64,000 nt of DNA from assembly GCF_013369335.1 (NCBI RefSeq), contig NZ_SZQJ01000007.1:215603-279602 (forward strand), read 5' to 3'. A program made the position numbers and the translations under genes. This stretch comes from Vibrio sp. JPW-9-11-11 (GTDB lineage: Bacteria > Pseudomonadota > Gammaproteobacteria > Enterobacterales > Vibrionaceae). Positions 21,230 through 31,532 of the stretch are shown here, in pieces; position 1 is the stretch's first letter, and every line of letters begins with the position of its first letter. The notes beneath the pieces were generated by a model. The model was given only the letters and a program-made list of their open reading frames with translations. It was not told the origin of the DNA and ran no database searches.

Positions 21230-23449
21230 CTAGCCCAAACGCTTAACAGACATAACATCGCGAATCTGCTCAACCCGTTTTGAAACCCGTTGCAAGATTT
21301 CAATGTTGGTCACTTCAAGATCAAAATCCATAATCGCCATCTGACGTCGGTAATCGACGCGGTTTTTCATACTGGTCACTTTGATTTTCTCGTTGGCAAA
21401 TAACGTAGTAATGTCTTTGAGCAAGCCACTACGCTCCATCGCCTCCACTCGCACGGTGAGAATGTAAGATCCGACGAAACCGCTGCCCCAAACCGTATCA
21501 ATAATTCGCTCTGGGGCATGGTGGCGCAACTCTTCCAGCTGTTCACAATCACTGCGATGGACTGATATACCGCGACCTTGAGTGATATAACCACAAATAT
21601 CATCGCCAGGAATAGGTTGGCAACAGCGGGCGAGATGCGTCATGAGATTATCCACACCTTCGACAACGACAGCATCTTTCTTCGGCCGACTTTGGGCCGG
21701 CGCTTTATTCACCGCCTCTTGAAGTTTCTCATATGCTTGTTGATCTTCTTCTTCTGCGGTGGGCTTATTCACCAAGGCATTAATATGATTAATGATTTGA
21801 TTGATACGCAGGTCGCCACTGCCCACCCCGACATAGAGCTCATCGGCGCTATTCACGTTGAAACGTTTCAGCGCGTAGTGCTCAGCGTCTTTAAGTGTTG
21901 CGCCGATTTTCGCTAGTTCATCCTCTAAAATCTCGCGTCCTGCTTCGAGGTTTTTTTCACGTGACTGCTTACGGAACCAAGCGTTGATCTTGGCGCGCGC
22001 TCTACCAGAGGTCACAAAGCCCATGTTAGGGTTCAACCAGTCGCGCGACGGGTTAGGCTCTTTCGAGGTGATGATTTCGACCTGGTCGCCCATCTGCAAC
22101 TTATGCGTAAACGGAACAATACGCCCCGCCACTTTAGCACCGATGCAACGATGACCGACCTCTGAGTGAATATGGTAAGCAAAGTCCAGCGGCGTCGCGC
22201 CCATTGGCAAGTCAACCACATCACCGCGCGGCGTGAAGGCATACACTCGGTCATCAAAAACCTGACTGCGCAGCTCATCGAGCATTTCTCCTGAATCGGA
22301 CATTTCTTCTTGCCAATCTAGCAGTTTACGTAGCCAAGTGATCTTCTCATCGTAGCCGCTACGGCCACCGCCACCCTCTTTATATTTCCAGTGCGCAGCC
22401 ACCCCAAGCTCCGAATCTTCGTGCATATCTTTGGTACGAATCTGTATCTCGATAGTCTTGCCTTCAGGGCCTAAGATCACGGTGTGAATTGACTGATAGC
22501 CATTCGGCTTAGGGTTAGCGACATAATCGTCAAATTCACTGGGTAAGTGCTTGTACTTGGTATGCACCATACCTAGCGCGGCGTAACAGTCTTGCAGTTT
22601 ATCGGCAATGATCCGCACAGCTCGGACATCAAACAGCTCATCAAACGCTAAGCCTTTTTTCTGCATCTTGCGCCAAATACTGTAAATATGCTTTGGCCTA
22701 CCGCTGACCTCAGCATTGATCCCGGATGCCTTCATTTCCGCTGTCAGATCGTCGACGAAGTTTTTTATGTACTGTTCACGTACAATTCGGCGCTCTGAAA
22801 GCTGTTTAGCGATCTGCTTGTAGGTTTCCGGTTGTTGGTAACGAAACGCGTAATCTTCAATTTCCCATTTAAGCTGACCAATGCCCAGACGATTGGCGAG
22901 CGGCGCATAAATATTGGCACACTCTTTGGCCACCGCACGGCGCACTTCGTCAGGGGCTTTTTTTACTTCAATGAGGTTACAAATACGTTCAGCAAGTTTG
23001 ATGATCACACAGCGGAAATCGTCCACCATGGCCAACAACATTCGGCGAACGTTGTCGACTTGTGACGAAGCGGCGCTTCCTTCGAGGGTGATATTGAGCT
23101 GCCCCAACGCCGCCATCTCTTCAACACCATCAATCAGCTTGATGGTTTCTTTGCCAAAATCTTCTTCAAATTGTTCGCGTGGATACGCACCATTGGTGAC
23201 CAGAGGGAACAACATGGCTGCGACTAACGTCGCCTTATCCATCGATAAGGTAATGAGGATTTCGATCATTTCTCGGCCACGCCACAGCAGCAAAGGCCCC
23301 TGTGTATTGCCCTCTAAAATCGTCTCGCCCCGCAGATAAACCTCTTTAAGGCGTTTGGCAACGCCTGGCTCTTGGCCGAGGCTGGCTATCCACTTGTCTA
23401 GCTCAAACTGTTCGTCTTGATTTAAATGTGCGCTTCTTACCGCAACCAT
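21230..23449 (-). CDS. relA: GTP pyrophosphokinase RelA (ppGpp synthetase I)
   Basis: I start at ATG 23449 (739 residues, MVAVRSAHLNQDEQF); an upstream Met at 23503 adds 18 basic residues with no Shine-Dalgarno. The N-terminal hydrolase-like domain is inactive: where SpoT has the HD pair, this protein reads MLFPLVTNGAY. The synthetase domain (about 245-370) has GRPKHIYSIWRKMQ and ELFDVRAVRI. Then come TGS (VYAFTPRGDVVDLP, about 405-465), the helical and zinc-finger region (ARCCQPIPGDDI) and the C-terminal ACT domain (about 665-739). Bound to ribosomes with uncharged tRNA it makes (p)ppGpp from GTP and ATP, the stringent response. It follows rlmD by 71 bases. Confidence 0.97.
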   Translation of the reverse strand: MVAVRSAHLNQDEQFELDKWIASLGQEPGVAKRLKEVYLRGETILEGNTQGPLLLWRGREMIEILITLSMDKATLVAAMLFPLVTNGAYPREQFEEDFGKETIKLIDGVEEMAALGQLNITLEGSAASSQVDNVRRMLLAMVDDFRCVIIKLAERICNLIEVKKAPDEVRRAVAKECANIYAPLANRLGIGQLKWEIEDYAFRYQQPETYKQIAKQLSERRIVREQYIKNFVDDLTAEMKASGINAEVSGRPKHIYSIWRKMQKKGLAFDELFDVRAVRIIADKLQDCYAALGMVHTKYKHLPSEFDDYVANPKPNGYQSIHTVILGPEGKTIEIQIRTKDMHEDSELGVAAHWKYKEGGGGRSGYDEKITWLRKLLDWQEEMSDSGEMLDELRSQVFDDRVYAFTPRGDVVDLPMGATPLDFAYHIHSEVGHRCIGAKVAGRIVPFTHKLQMGDQVEIITSKEPNPSRDWLNPNMGFVTSGRARAKINAWFRKQSREKNLEAGREILEDELAKIGATLKDAEHYALKRFNVNSADELYVGVGSGDLRINQIINHINALVNKPTAEEEDQQAYEKLQEAVNKAPAQSRPKKDAVVVEGVDNLMTHLARCCQPIPGDDICGYITQGRGISVHRSDCEQLEELRHHAPERIIDTVWGSGFVGSYILTVRVEAMERSGLLKDITTLFANEKIKVTSMKNRVDYRRQMAIMDFDLEVTNIEILQRVSKRVEQIRDVMSVKRLG

Positions 23450-23520
23450 TAGTTTCGTCCCGTTATTTTTTTGTCGTCGAACCACGCGAATTGAGACTCT
23501 CAATCACCGCTTTAGTTCGT

Positions 23521-24840
23521 TTAATCCTTTACAAACAGTGCCATCGACTCAAGATGGCTGGTATGAGGAAACATATCCAGCATACCCAGTTTTTGTAATC
23601 GATAGCCCTGCTTAAGCAAGCTGTGGGAGTCCCTGGCTAGCGTAGCAGGGTTACATGAAACATACACCACACGGCTCGCGCCTAGCGTTGATATTTGCTC
23701 GATAACGCCACTCGCTCCAGCTCGGGCTGGATCGAGCAATATTTTATCAAATTTTTCGTCAGCCCAGGGCAGACCAGAGACCTCTTGTTCCAAATTTGCT
23801 TGGTAAAAACGGGCGTTATCAATTTGGTTCACGCGCGCGTTTTCGCTCGCTTTACTCACCATCGCATCAACCCCTTCTACCCCAACCACCTGTGACACTT
23901 TTTGCGCAACAGGTAAGCTGAAGTTGCCCAAACCACAAAACAGGTCGAGCACGCGGTCTTGCTGCTTAAGCTCTAACCACGCAAGGGCTTGGCTCACCAT
24001 GTCGCGGTTAACACTCTGATTAACCTGAATAAAATTATTCGGTTCGAACGGTATTGTTACCCCTGCGTCACAATAGTAAGGAATTTCACCGGCGACGCGC
24101 TCTAACTGTTCAGCTTGAGGCATCAAGTACAGTGTCGCATGATGTTGCTCGGCAAAGTTCAGCAACGCTTGCTTATCTCGCTCAACGAGTGGCTTTAGAT
24201 GGCGTAGCACCATCACTTTTGCATTATCGCCTTTAACAAGTTCTACGTGCCCTAGCTGCTCTTGATGAGCAAAGCTTTGCAACAACTGATGCAAAGGGGA
24301 AATCAGTTGGTTGAGCTCAACATCCAATATTGGGCAATCCCCAATCGTGACGATCTCTTTGCTGTGCTTTTTGCGAAAACCAAACTCCAGCTGCTGAGTT
24401 CGCTTGTTGAACTTTATACTAATCCGAGTTCGGCGACGATAACCTTGATCTGGGCCGACAAGCGGTGCTTCCGGAACGATACTCTGCCCTGCAAATTTCT
24501 CCATCAACTGACTTAAGGTCTGCTGTTTGTAAACTTGCTGTGACGCAACATCGAGGTGCTGCATATTGCAGCCGCCGCACTCTTGATAATACTGACATAT
24601 TGGCTCAACACGTTGTTCACTGGCTTTTTGCACCTTAATCAGGTTGGCACGAGCATATTTACTCTTACTTTCAGTCAGTTGTGCCAACACTTGCTCCCCA
24701 GGCAAACCTCCCTCGATAAACACCGGCTTTCTGCTCTGATAAGCGATACCTGCGCCATGATGATCGAGCTTTTCAATCGTAAATAACTGGTGCTTGGTGT
24801 TGAGTTGATTTTTCTTCTTAGGTTGGAAAAAACGCGCCAT
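23521..24840 (-). CDS. rlmD: 23S rRNA (uracil-1939-C5)-methyltransferase
   Basis: A 439-residue SAM-dependent enzyme. The N-terminal TRAM domain (about 15-75) is followed by the iron-sulfur cluster cysteines [10 protein letters not shown]. The Rossmann methyltransferase domain has [13 protein letters not shown] for SAM, DPARAG, and the catalytic cysteine in [11 protein letters not shown]. It methylates U1939 of 23S rRNA. The leftward order rlmD, relA, mazG and divergent barA match E. coli. A 178-base gap separates it from barA. Confidence 0.96.
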   Translation of the reverse strand: MARFFQPKKKNQLNTKHQLFTIEKLDHHGAGIAYQSRKPVFIEGGLPGEQVLAQLTESKSKYARANLIKVQKASEQRVEPICQYYQECGGCNMQHLDVASQQVYKQQTLSQLMEKFAGQSIVPEAPLVGPDQGYRRRTRISIKFNKRTQQLEFGFRKKHSKEIVTIGDCPILDVELNQLISPLHQLLQSFAHQEQLGHVELVKGDNAKVMVLRHLKPLVERDKQALLNFAEQHHATLYLMPQAEQLERVAGEIPYYCDAGVTIPFEPNNFIQVNQSVNRDMVSQALAWLELKQQDRVLDLFCGLGNFSLPVAQKVSQVVGVEGVDAMVSKASENARVNQIDNARFYQANLEQEVSGLPWADEKFDKILLDPARAGASGVIEQISTLGASRVVYVSCNPATLARDSHSLLKQGYRLQKLGMLDMFPHTSHLESMALFVKD

Positions 24841-25018
24841 AGTGGTTGCCTGTGTCTATTGGCCAAACGGCCTATTGCTCGAAAAAGTGCTTACGTGCCA
24901 GCTTTTGTGTCTCAATCATTGTCTGAGTCGACCGAGTTGATTATGCTTAACGATTCGGCAGTCTCATCTTTTAATTGCGACTATTTTCCCATATCCACAC
25001 CACGATGTTTAGACAATA

Positions 25019-27805
25019 ATGACCAGATATGGCTTGCGCGCTCGCGTTATTACTCTCACTTTAGCTCCAACCCTGATCATTGGATTGCTGTTGAGTGCAT
25101 TTTTCTCGTTTAATCGCTACCACGATCTCGAGACCCAAGTGGTCAATTCTGGTTTAAATATTATTGAGCCACTGGCCATCGCCAGTGAAGAAGGGCTCAA
25201 AAATAACAGTCGCGAGTCGGTACGTCGCATCATCAGCTATGCGCACCGAAAGAACTCAAAATTTGTACGCAGTATTGCTGTTTTTGATTACAACCACGAG
25301 CTGTTCGTGACCTCAAATTTCCACCCTAACTTTGAACTGCTGACTTTCCCTAAAAATGAGCCCATCCCTATGCTGGTGAGCTCAGACCTCGATAAAAATA
25401 CCCTTGTGCTGCGCGCCCCCATTATCGCGGAGTCGGGAGTGGTCGCCACAATGCGAGGACAAAGCACCAATCCTGCGCTTGGTTATGTGGCGATCGAGCT
25501 CGATCTGTCTTCACTTCGCTTACAACAGTACCAAGAGATCTTTTCCGCCTGTTTAGTGCTGTTAATTGGGTTGGGGTTATCGGCGATGTTTGCCTATCGC
25601 CTCATGCACGACGTTACACGTCCTATCTCGCATATGAAAAACATGGTCGACCGTATTCGCCGTGGTCACCTGGATGTGCGAATTGAAGGCAAAATGCATG
25701 GTGAGCTGGATTCACTAAAAAACGGTATCAACGCGATGGCGGTCTCTTTGTCGGAATACCACGTCGAGATGCAACACAGTATCGATCAAGCGACCTCTGA
25801 CTTGCGAGAAACGTTAGAGCAACTCGAAATTCAAAACGTCGAGCTTGATATCGCCAAAAAACGTGCTCAAGAGGCGGCACGAGTCAAATCAGAGTTTCTT
25901 GCCAATATGTCACATGAGCTTCGCACCCCGCTCAATGGCGTGATTGGGTTTACCCGTCAGATGCTCAAGACAACCTTAACCAACAGCCAAGCCGATTATT
26001 TGCAGACCATTGAAAAATCGGCCAAGAACTTACTCAATATCATTAACGATATTCTCGACTTCTCTAAACTCGAAGCGGGTAAGCTGGCACTTGAGAACAT
26101 CCCGTTTGACTTCCAAGGTTCGCTTGAAGAAGTGGTCAGCTTGCAAGCCACCAGCGCCCATGAAAAAGGGCTAGAATTGACCCTAAAAATTGACCCTAAG
26201 ATCCCACCGGGGTTAATCGGCGATCCACTACGTATCCAGCAAGTGTTAACCAACTTAGTCGGCAACTCAATTAAGTTTACCGAACGAGGCAATATCGATA
26301 TCAGTGTCGAACTACGCTCCCAGCGTGACGATTTGGTCGAACTGCAATTTATGGTACGCGACACCGGGATTGGTATTTCTGAGCGTCAGCAATCACAACT
26401 ATTCCAAGCCTTTAGCCAAGCCGATGCCAGCATCTCTCGACGCTATGGCGGCACTGGTTTGGGCTTAGTCATTACCCAAAAACTGGTCAGCCAAATGGGC
26501 GGTGAAATCAGTTTGACCAGCCGATTACACCAAGGCTCTACTTTCTGGTTTACACTGCGTTTGAGCGCAACCGATATGCCGGTCAGTGAGTTGTTGGAAA
26601 CACAAACTCTGCGCCAACGTCGTCTGCTGCTGGTTGAACCGAACATGCAAGCGGCCTCGGTGATTCAACAGACTCTCACACAAGAGGGGTTAATCGTCAC
26701 CTATCGCTCTTCGCTGCCCGAAGAGATCGAACACTATGACTACGTGCTGCTCAACCTAGCGCCAAACCGTGATAACGATACCGCCAGCGTCGAAATTTGG
26801 GTGGAGCATGCGCTACAATGCGCCTCTCATGTTGTCGTCGGTACCCCAAGTACAGCTCTGGCTTTATCAGACCACTTGATTCAAAAATACCCGATCCACT
26901 GTATAACTAAGCCTCTATCACGTCGCAAACTGCTACAAACGTTGGTGGCGAATCAAGATAACGTGCCCCGATTAGAGTCTCTGCCTGAGCAAAGCGAAAC
27001 TCTGCCGCTGACGGTAATGGCGGTTGACGATAATCCGGCCAACCTTAAATTGATCAGCGCCTTACTCCAAGAACGTGTTGAACGAGTCATTACTTGCACC
27101 AATGGGGTTGATGCCGTGGAGCAAGCGCAAACTCAACAGTTTGATATCATCCTGATGGATATTCAGATGCCACACATGGATGGCGTGACGGCTTGCAAAA
27201 AGATCAAGCAGACTGACCTAAACACTCATACGCCCGTTATCGCAGTCACGGCGCATGCAATGAGTGGCGAACGTGACCGATTGCTCAATGCGGGAATGGA
27301 CGACTACCTAACGAAACCGATTGAAGAGCATGTCTTGCAGCAAGTTTTGATGCACTGGAGCCCACATACAAGTCAACAAGCGCTGCAGAAGCTCGATATT
27401 ACCAGCACACCAGTAACAGTGCCGCTAGATGACGCCGCAATCAGTAGCGAGCACAACACCATTATCATCGACTGGCAAGCGGCGCTAAAACAGTCGGCCA
27501 ACAAAGAAGATTTAGCGCGCGATATGCTAAAGATGCTGGTCGATTCCATTCCCGAGGTGAGTGCCATTGTTGAAGGTGCTCTGGAAGACGACCATTTCGA
27601 TATTGAGCAGCTTATCCATTATGTCCACAAACTGCACGGCAGCAGCTCCTATTGCGGCGTACCGCGCTTAAAGAGCGTTTGTGCGGCGATTGAAAAAGAG
27701 CTACGTTCAGGGGCAAGTATTGAAGAGATCGAACCAGAGCTGTTCGAGCTGCAAGATGAAATGGAAAAGGTCGTCGCCAGCGCGAAGCCATACATAGAGA
27801 GTTAA
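25019..27805 (+). CDS. barA: Hybrid sensor histidine kinase BarA (VarS type)
   Basis: A 928-residue hybrid kinase. Membrane segments at about 11-31 and 177-197 enclose a 145-residue periplasmic sensor region. A HAMP domain (about 198-250) and coiled coil lead to HisKA with H299 in SHELRTPLNG. The ATPase domain has NLVGNSIKFTE, RDTGIGI and GGTGLGL. A first receiver-like domain (about 538-655) has an Asn (VLLNLAPN) where the phospho-aspartate should be. A second receiver (about 668-785) has D714 in LMDIQMPHMDG, and a C-terminal HPt domain has H870 in HKLHGSSSYCG. In Vibrio this kinase (VarS) acts through UvrY/VarA and the Csr small RNAs on carbon metabolism and virulence. Confidence 0.95.
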   Translation: MTRYGLRARVITLTLAPTLIIGLLLSAFFSFNRYHDLETQVVNSGLNIIEPLAIASEEGLKNNSRESVRRIISYAHRKNSKFVRSIAVFDYNHELFVTSNFHPNFELLTFPKNEPIPMLVSSDLDKNTLVLRAPIIAESGVVATMRGQSTNPALGYVAIELDLSSLRLQQYQEIFSACLVLLIGLGLSAMFAYRLMHDVTRPISHMKNMVDRIRRGHLDVRIEGKMHGELDSLKNGINAMAVSLSEYHVEMQHSIDQATSDLRETLEQLEIQNVELDIAKKRAQEAARVKSEFLANMSHELRTPLNGVIGFTRQMLKTTLTNSQADYLQTIEKSAKNLLNIINDILDFSKLEAGKLALENIPFDFQGSLEEVVSLQATSAHEKGLELTLKIDPKIPPGLIGDPLRIQQVLTNLVGNSIKFTERGNIDISVELRSQRDDLVELQFMVRDTGIGISERQQSQLFQAFSQADASISRRYGGTGLGLVITQKLVSQMGGEISLTSRLHQGSTFWFTLRLSATDMPVSELLETQTLRQRRLLLVEPNMQAASVIQQTLTQEGLIVTYRSSLPEEIEHYDYVLLNLAPNRDNDTASVEIWVEHALQCASHVVVGTPSTALALSDHLIQKYPIHCITKPLSRRKLLQTLVANQDNVPRLESLPEQSETLPLTVMAVDDNPANLKLISALLQERVERVITCTNGVDAVEQAQTQQFDIILMDIQMPHMDGVTACKKIKQTDLNTHTPVIAVTAHAMSGERDRLLNAGMDDYLTKPIEEHVLQQVLMHWSPHTSQQALQKLDITSTPVTVPLDDAAISSEHNTIIIDWQAALKQSANKEDLARDMLKMLVDSIPEVSAIVEGALEDDHFDIEQLIHYVHKLHGSSSYCGVPRLKSVCAAIEKELRSGASIEEIEPELFELQDEMEKVVASAKPYIES

Positions 27806-27818
27806 GCGTTAACTCTCT
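27796..27818. terminator. Perfect palindrome spanning the barA and acpS stop codons
   Basis: AGAGAGTTAA-GCG-TTAACTCTCT, a 10-bp perfect stem. The barA TAA (27803-27805) and the acpS TAA (27809-27811, other strand) are mirror images inside it. No clear T run follows on either side, so intrinsic termination is uncertain; it may protect 3' ends. Confidence 0.5.
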
Positions 27819-28189
27819 AAAATAACAGTGGCCACCGCGTAATGACGTTCATCTGAAATGGACAGGTGGATACTCGCCACCTGTTTTTGTTGTGCGATAG
27901 CTTCGGCCTGACCTGATAAGCTCAACAAAGGTTTACCAAACTCATCATTGGTCACTTGAAAATCATGGAATGTCACCCCTGCTGCGATGCCAGTGCCAAG
28001 CGCTTTAGACGCGGCTTCCTTTGCGGCAAAACGCTTGGCCAAAAAGCGGCCCTGCTGCTTAATTTGAGTGAACGTCGCCCATTCGCCTTCAGTCAAAATA
28101 CGTTTAGCAAAAGGCTCGCCAGTGCGAGCGAGGGCTTTTTCCACTCGCTCAATTTCAGCAATATCGGTGCCTAAGCCTACAATCGCCAT
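27809..28189 (-). CDS. acpS: Holo-[acyl-carrier-protein] synthase
   Basis: A 126-residue protein of normal AcpS length. Signatures: [14 protein letters not shown] near the start with the Mg2+-binding Asp, and the [16 protein letters not shown] helix with the catalytic Glu. It transfers 4'-phosphopantetheine from CoA to acyl carrier protein, which fatty-acid synthesis needs. It is the last gene of the leftward recO-pdxJ-acpS group; only two bases separate it from pdxJ. It converges on barA with three bases between the stop codons. Confidence 0.96.
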   Translation of the reverse strand: MAIVGLGTDIAEIERVEKALARTGEPFAKRILTEGEWATFTQIKQQGRFLAKRFAAKEAASKALGTGIAAGVTFHDFQVTNDEFGKPLLSLSGQAEAIAQQKQVASIHLSISDERHYAVATVILES

Positions 28190-28191
28190 GA

Positions 28192-28923
28192 CTAACGACG
28201 CGCTTCAACCATGATCGCTTTCATATCGGCAACCGCTTTATCCAAGCCATCAAACACGGCGCGACCGATAATTGAATGACCAATGTTCAACTCAAAAATC
28301 TCTGGAATTGCCGCGATTAGCGCTACGTTGTGGTAAGTCAAACCGTGGCCGGCGTTCACCGTTATTCCGAGGTCAGCCGCATAACTCGCGCCCGCCGCAA
28401 TCTTTTTCAGTTCGCTTTGCTGCTCCTGTTCGGTCTCCGCATCGGCGTAATGGCCGGTGTGCAACTCGATAAACGGCGCACCACACGCTTTGGCCGCGTC
28501 AATCTGCTCACGGTCAGCATCAATAAACAGAGAAACTTTAATGCCCGCCTCTGTCAAGCGTTGTGTCGCGGCCTTAACTTTGTCTAAATGCCCAACCACA
28601 TCTAAGCCACCTTCAGTGGTGAGTTCTTCACGCTTTTCTGGGACCAAGCAGACGTATTCAGGCTTTGTTTGCAGCGCGATATCGACCATCTCGTCGGTCA
28701 CGGCCATCTCTAAATTCATTCGGGTTTGCAGCGTTTCACGTAGGATACGTACGTCGCGATCTTTGATATGACGACGGTCTTCACGAAGGTGGATTGTGAT
28801 TCCATCTGCCCCTGCGCGTTCAGCGATCTCAGCCGCATGAACTGGGTCAGGATACTTAGTACCACGCGCATTACGTAGTGTCGCGATATGGTCGATGTTT
28901 ACACCGAGGTAAATTGAGCTCAT
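28192..28923 (-). CDS. pdxJ: Pyridoxine 5'-phosphate synthase
   Basis: A 243-residue TIM-barrel enzyme. The signature [16 protein letters not shown] at residues 7-22 binds substrate; further conserved elements are [32 protein letters not shown] and [10 protein letters not shown]. It condenses 1-deoxyxylulose 5-phosphate with 3-amino-2-oxopropyl phosphate to make vitamin B6. Its start overlaps the recO stop by four bases (ATGA), so the two are translationally coupled. Confidence 0.97.
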   Translation of the reverse strand: MSSIYLGVNIDHIATLRNARGTKYPDPVHAAEIAERAGADGITIHLREDRRHIKDRDVRILRETLQTRMNLEMAVTDEMVDIALQTKPEYVCLVPEKREELTTEGGLDVVGHLDKVKAATQRLTEAGIKVSLFIDADREQIDAAKACGAPFIELHTGHYADAETEQEQQSELKKIAAGASYAADLGITVNAGHGLTYHNVALIAAIPEIFELNIGHSIIGRAVFDGLDKAVADMKAIMVEARR

Positions 28924-29642
28924 TTTCCAATACTCCGTTTGGGAATCATACTAAGAAAGAGTTCCCTGCTTTTTAATGGTTTGCCGCCAAGATACGGCTT
29001 TAAGGCTATGCGTGTAAAGCGTTTTGCCGCCTTGAGCTGCTCTTTTGTCGTGAAACGGCGTTCGCTGATGGCAATCAATTCGTCACCGACAAAGGTCAGG
29101 TTGTCATGACGCACTGACGCGATAAAACCTTTCTGCTCACGATAGCGATAGGTCATGTTAGGGTCTATCGGCTCGCCCGTGCCGGCACAATGCAAAAAAT
29201 CAACGCCATACCCCATCGCCGATAATAAGGCCAATTCGAAGCGGCGCAATGCAGGCTCTGGATTATCACTTTGAGCGAGCTCTGTCAGCGCGTGTAAATA
29301 GTCATGAAACAGGGCGGGCATCGGCACTTCAGCCATTAATACCCGTCCCATTAACTCATTCACATACATGGCTGAATAGAGGTTAATTCCCGAGAGAGGC
29401 AATCCCAAACTGATCGGCTCGGCCTGTCTGAGTGTTTTCATCGAACCATTGCCAGACCACTTGAGCAACAAGGGCGTAAAAGGTTGTAGTGCCCCTTTCA
29501 GATTCGAACGCTTGCTACGTGCACCTTTTGACATCAAGGTCACTCGACCATACTCTTCGCTAAAGACATCTAAGATCAAGCTCGACTCACTGTACGGTCG
29601 CCTGTGCAGCACAAAGCAGCGCTGTAAGCCTTCTGATGACAT
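28920..29642 (-). CDS. recO: DNA repair protein RecO
   Basis: I start at ATG 29642 (240 residues, [17 protein letters not shown]), with GAAGG five bases upstream; a longer frame to 29690 would run through a terminator hairpin. The N-terminal OB fold (about 1-80: [29 protein letters not shown]) and the helical C-terminal domain are present; the zinc-finger cysteines of many RecO proteins are largely absent, as in E. coli. RecO works with RecR to load RecA on SSB-coated single-stranded DNA. A terminator lies between era and recO. Confidence 0.94.
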   Translation of the reverse strand: MSSEGLQRCFVLHRRPYSESSLILDVFSEEYGRVTLMSKGARSKRSNLKGALQPFTPLLLKWSGNGSMKTLRQAEPISLGLPLSGINLYSAMYVNELMGRVLMAEVPMPALFHDYLHALTELAQSDNPEPALRRFELALLSAMGYGVDFLHCAGTGEPIDPNMTYRYREQKGFIASVRHDNLTFVGDELIAISERRFTTKEQLKAAKRFTRIALKPYLGGKPLKSRELFLSMIPKRSIGK

Positions 29643-29657
29643 ATTACCTTCTAATCG

Positions 29658-29682
29658 AAAAAAGGAGCCAATTGGCTCCTTT
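29658..29682 (-). terminator. Terminator-like hairpin between era and recO
   Basis: AAAGGAGCCAA / TTGGCTCCTTT is a perfect 22-base palindrome; leftward it continues in six T and then the recO Shine-Dalgarno. It would stop most rnc-era transcripts before recO-pdxJ-acpS or act as an attenuator. Confidence 0.8.
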
Positions 29683-29721
29683 ATTGTCACTTGGGGAGCG
29701 AAGCGTCATGCCTCTCTCTGG

Positions 29722-30699
29722 TTATAGATCGTCGATGTATCCCAGCGAACGAAGCGCACGCTCGTCGTCAGCCCAACCTGATTTCACTTTCACCCATGTT
29801 TCCAGGTAGACCTTACGGCCAAACAGCTCTTCCATATCAAGACGCGCTTCACGACCGATAGTTTTGATCTTCTCGCCGCCCTTACCGATGACCATTTTCT
29901 TCTGACCAGAACGTTCTACCAAGATCAACGCGTTGATATGGAAACCATCAGTCTCTGGGTTGTAATCAAAGCGCTCAATCTCTACCGTGACAGAGTAAGG
30001 CAACTCTTCACCGGTAAAGCGCATCAATTTTTCTCGTACGATTTCTGACGCCATAAAACGCTGAGAGCGATCGGTGACATACTCTTCTGGAAAATGGTGT
30101 GTCGCTTTAGGCAGGTGCTCTCGCACATGCTTGCGTAACACATCGATGTTCTTGCCCTGTTTCGCCGAAATAGGCACCACATCAACGAAGTCCATCTTTT
30201 TCGACATTTCCATCATATGCAACATCACGTCGTTGCGATCTTGCACGTTATCCACTTTGTTAACGCACAAAACGACTGGGAAATTAGACTTCTGCAACTT
30301 AGTCAGAACCATCTCATCGTCGTTAGTCCAGTGGGTCCCATCGACAAGGAAGAACACTAGATTTACATCACTGAGTGAGGAGTTCGCAGCGCGGTTCATC
30401 AAACGGTTGATGGCACGCTTCTCTTCAATATGTAGACCCGGAGTATCAACGTATATTGCTTGATAATCCCCTTCAGTATCGACACCCATGATACGGTGAC
30501 GCGTAGTCTGAGGTTTACGTGAGGTAATCGAAATTTTTTGGCCGAGAATGCGGTTCAATAGGGTCGACTTACCCACGTTCGGGCGGCCCACAATCGCCAC
30601 AAAACCACAGTGTTGGTTTTCTGGAGAGCTCGGCTGCTCATTGCTCGATGAGAAGAACGCGTCGATGTCGAAATCGTTGTTGTCAGTTGAATCAGTCAT
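29722..30699 (-). CDS. era: GTPase Era
   Basis: A 325-residue GTPase, some 24 residues longer than E. coli Era because of an acidic, serine-rich N-terminal extension typical of Vibrio. G1 [10 protein letters not shown]3 DTPGLH, G4 NKVD and G5 SAKQG are visible, followed by the KH RNA-binding domain with [15 protein letters not shown] and the final W-x-K segment. Era binds the 3' end of 16S rRNA and assists 30S assembly. Its start overlaps the end of rnc by eight bases, so the pair is translationally coupled. Confidence 0.97.
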   Translation of the reverse strand: MTDSTDNNDFDIDAFFSSSNEQPSSPENQHCGFVAIVGRPNVGKSTLLNRILGQKISITSRKPQTTRHRIMGVDTEGDYQAIYVDTPGLHIEEKRAINRLMNRAANSSLSDVNLVFFLVDGTHWTNDDEMVLTKLQKSNFPVVLCVNKVDNVQDRNDVMLHMMEMSKKMDFVDVVPISAKQGKNIDVLRKHVREHLPKATHHFPEEYVTDRSQRFMASEIVREKLMRFTGEELPYSVTVEIERFDYNPETDGFHINALILVERSGQKKMVIGKGGEKIKTIGREARLDMEELFGRKVYLETWVKVKSGWADDERALRSLGYIDDL

Positions 30700-31369
30700 T
30701 GGTCAATTGCTCTAGTGCTAATTCCGCAGCCGCTTGTTCTGCCTTGCGGCGGCTGGTGCCTTTACCAATAACAGGTTGTCCAATACCTGCTACGTCACAC
30801 GAAACCGTAAATTCTTGGTTGTGTGCTTCACCTTTAATATTAGTCACTGTATAGGCGGGCAGTGGTTTTCTTCGCCCCTGCAAAAACTCCTGCAGACGCG
30901 TCTTGGGATCTTTTTGCGATACACCTGGCTTGATCGCGTCTAAGCGCGTCTGATACCAGCTCAAAATAATACCTCGTACTACTTCAATATCGCTATCGAG
31001 ATAGATGGCACCAATGATCGCTTCCACCGCGTCAGCAAGAATGGAATCACGGCGGAAACCGCCACTTTTTAGCTCACCTGGACCTAATTTTAAGTGATCT
31101 CCTAGTTCGAATTCACGACCTAGTTCCGCTAGCGTTTTGCCACGTACTAACGTCGCTCGCATACGGCTCATGTCACCCTCATTCACTTTCGGGAAACGGT
31201 GATAAAGATCATCAGCAATGACAAAACTTAAAATTGAATCGCCCAGAAATTCGAGACGCTCATTATGTTTTCCATTAGCGCTGCGATGTGTCAGCGCTAA
31301 ACTGATAAGCTCAGCATCATTGAACTGATAGCCGAGCCTTTTTTCTAGTTTTACTGTAGGAGAATTCAT
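30692..31369 (-). CDS. rnc: Ribonuclease III
   Basis: A 225-residue enzyme. The catalytic domain (about 1-150) has the signature [17 protein letters not shown] with the metal-binding Glu and Asp, and a second acidic cluster [13 protein letters not shown]. The dsRNA-binding domain (about 155-225) ends [19 protein letters not shown]. It cuts double-stranded RNA, notably 30S rRNA precursors. A highly structured leader lies 60-120 bases upstream (31430-31492). In E. coli RNase III cleaves its own leader, and a similar loop is plausible here. Confidence 0.97.
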   Translation of the reverse strand: MNSPTVKLEKRLGYQFNDAELISLALTHRSANGKHNERLEFLGDSILSFVIADDLYHRFPKVNEGDMSRMRATLVRGKTLAELGREFELGDHLKLGPGELKSGGFRRDSILADAVEAIIGAIYLDSDIEVVRGIILSWYQTRLDAIKPGVSQKDPKTRLQEFLQGRRKPLPAYTVTNIKGEAHNQEFTVSCDVAGIGQPVIGKGTSRRKAEQAAAELALEQLTND

Positions 31370-31429
31370 GCTCTCTGAATAATAGTGTTGAATATTCTAA
31401 CTAGTTGATTTCACAGCTAGGTAACAAAG

Positions 31430-31492
31430 AAATCCAGCCCGATAAACATAGCTGTGCTATGTCATTCGGGCGGCCAGCGTTGCGGTGGATTT
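31430..31492 (-). other. Branched RNA structure in the rnc leader
   Basis: A 63-base element in the 163-base lepB-rnc gap. AAATCCA (31430) closes on TGGATTT (31486); inside, GCCCGA pairs with TCGGGC, enclosing ACATAGC-TGT-GCTATGT. This forms a long, bulged helix. It is placed where E. coli has its RNase III self-cleavage hairpin. Confidence 0.5.
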
Positions 31493-31532
31493 ATACAGTC
31501 AACAACGCTGTGATAACAACTATGACGAAAAT

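Noticed and set aside
24790..25113. 107-codon frame between rlmD and barA
   Set aside because: It overlaps the start of both rlmD and barA in another frame and has no family signal.
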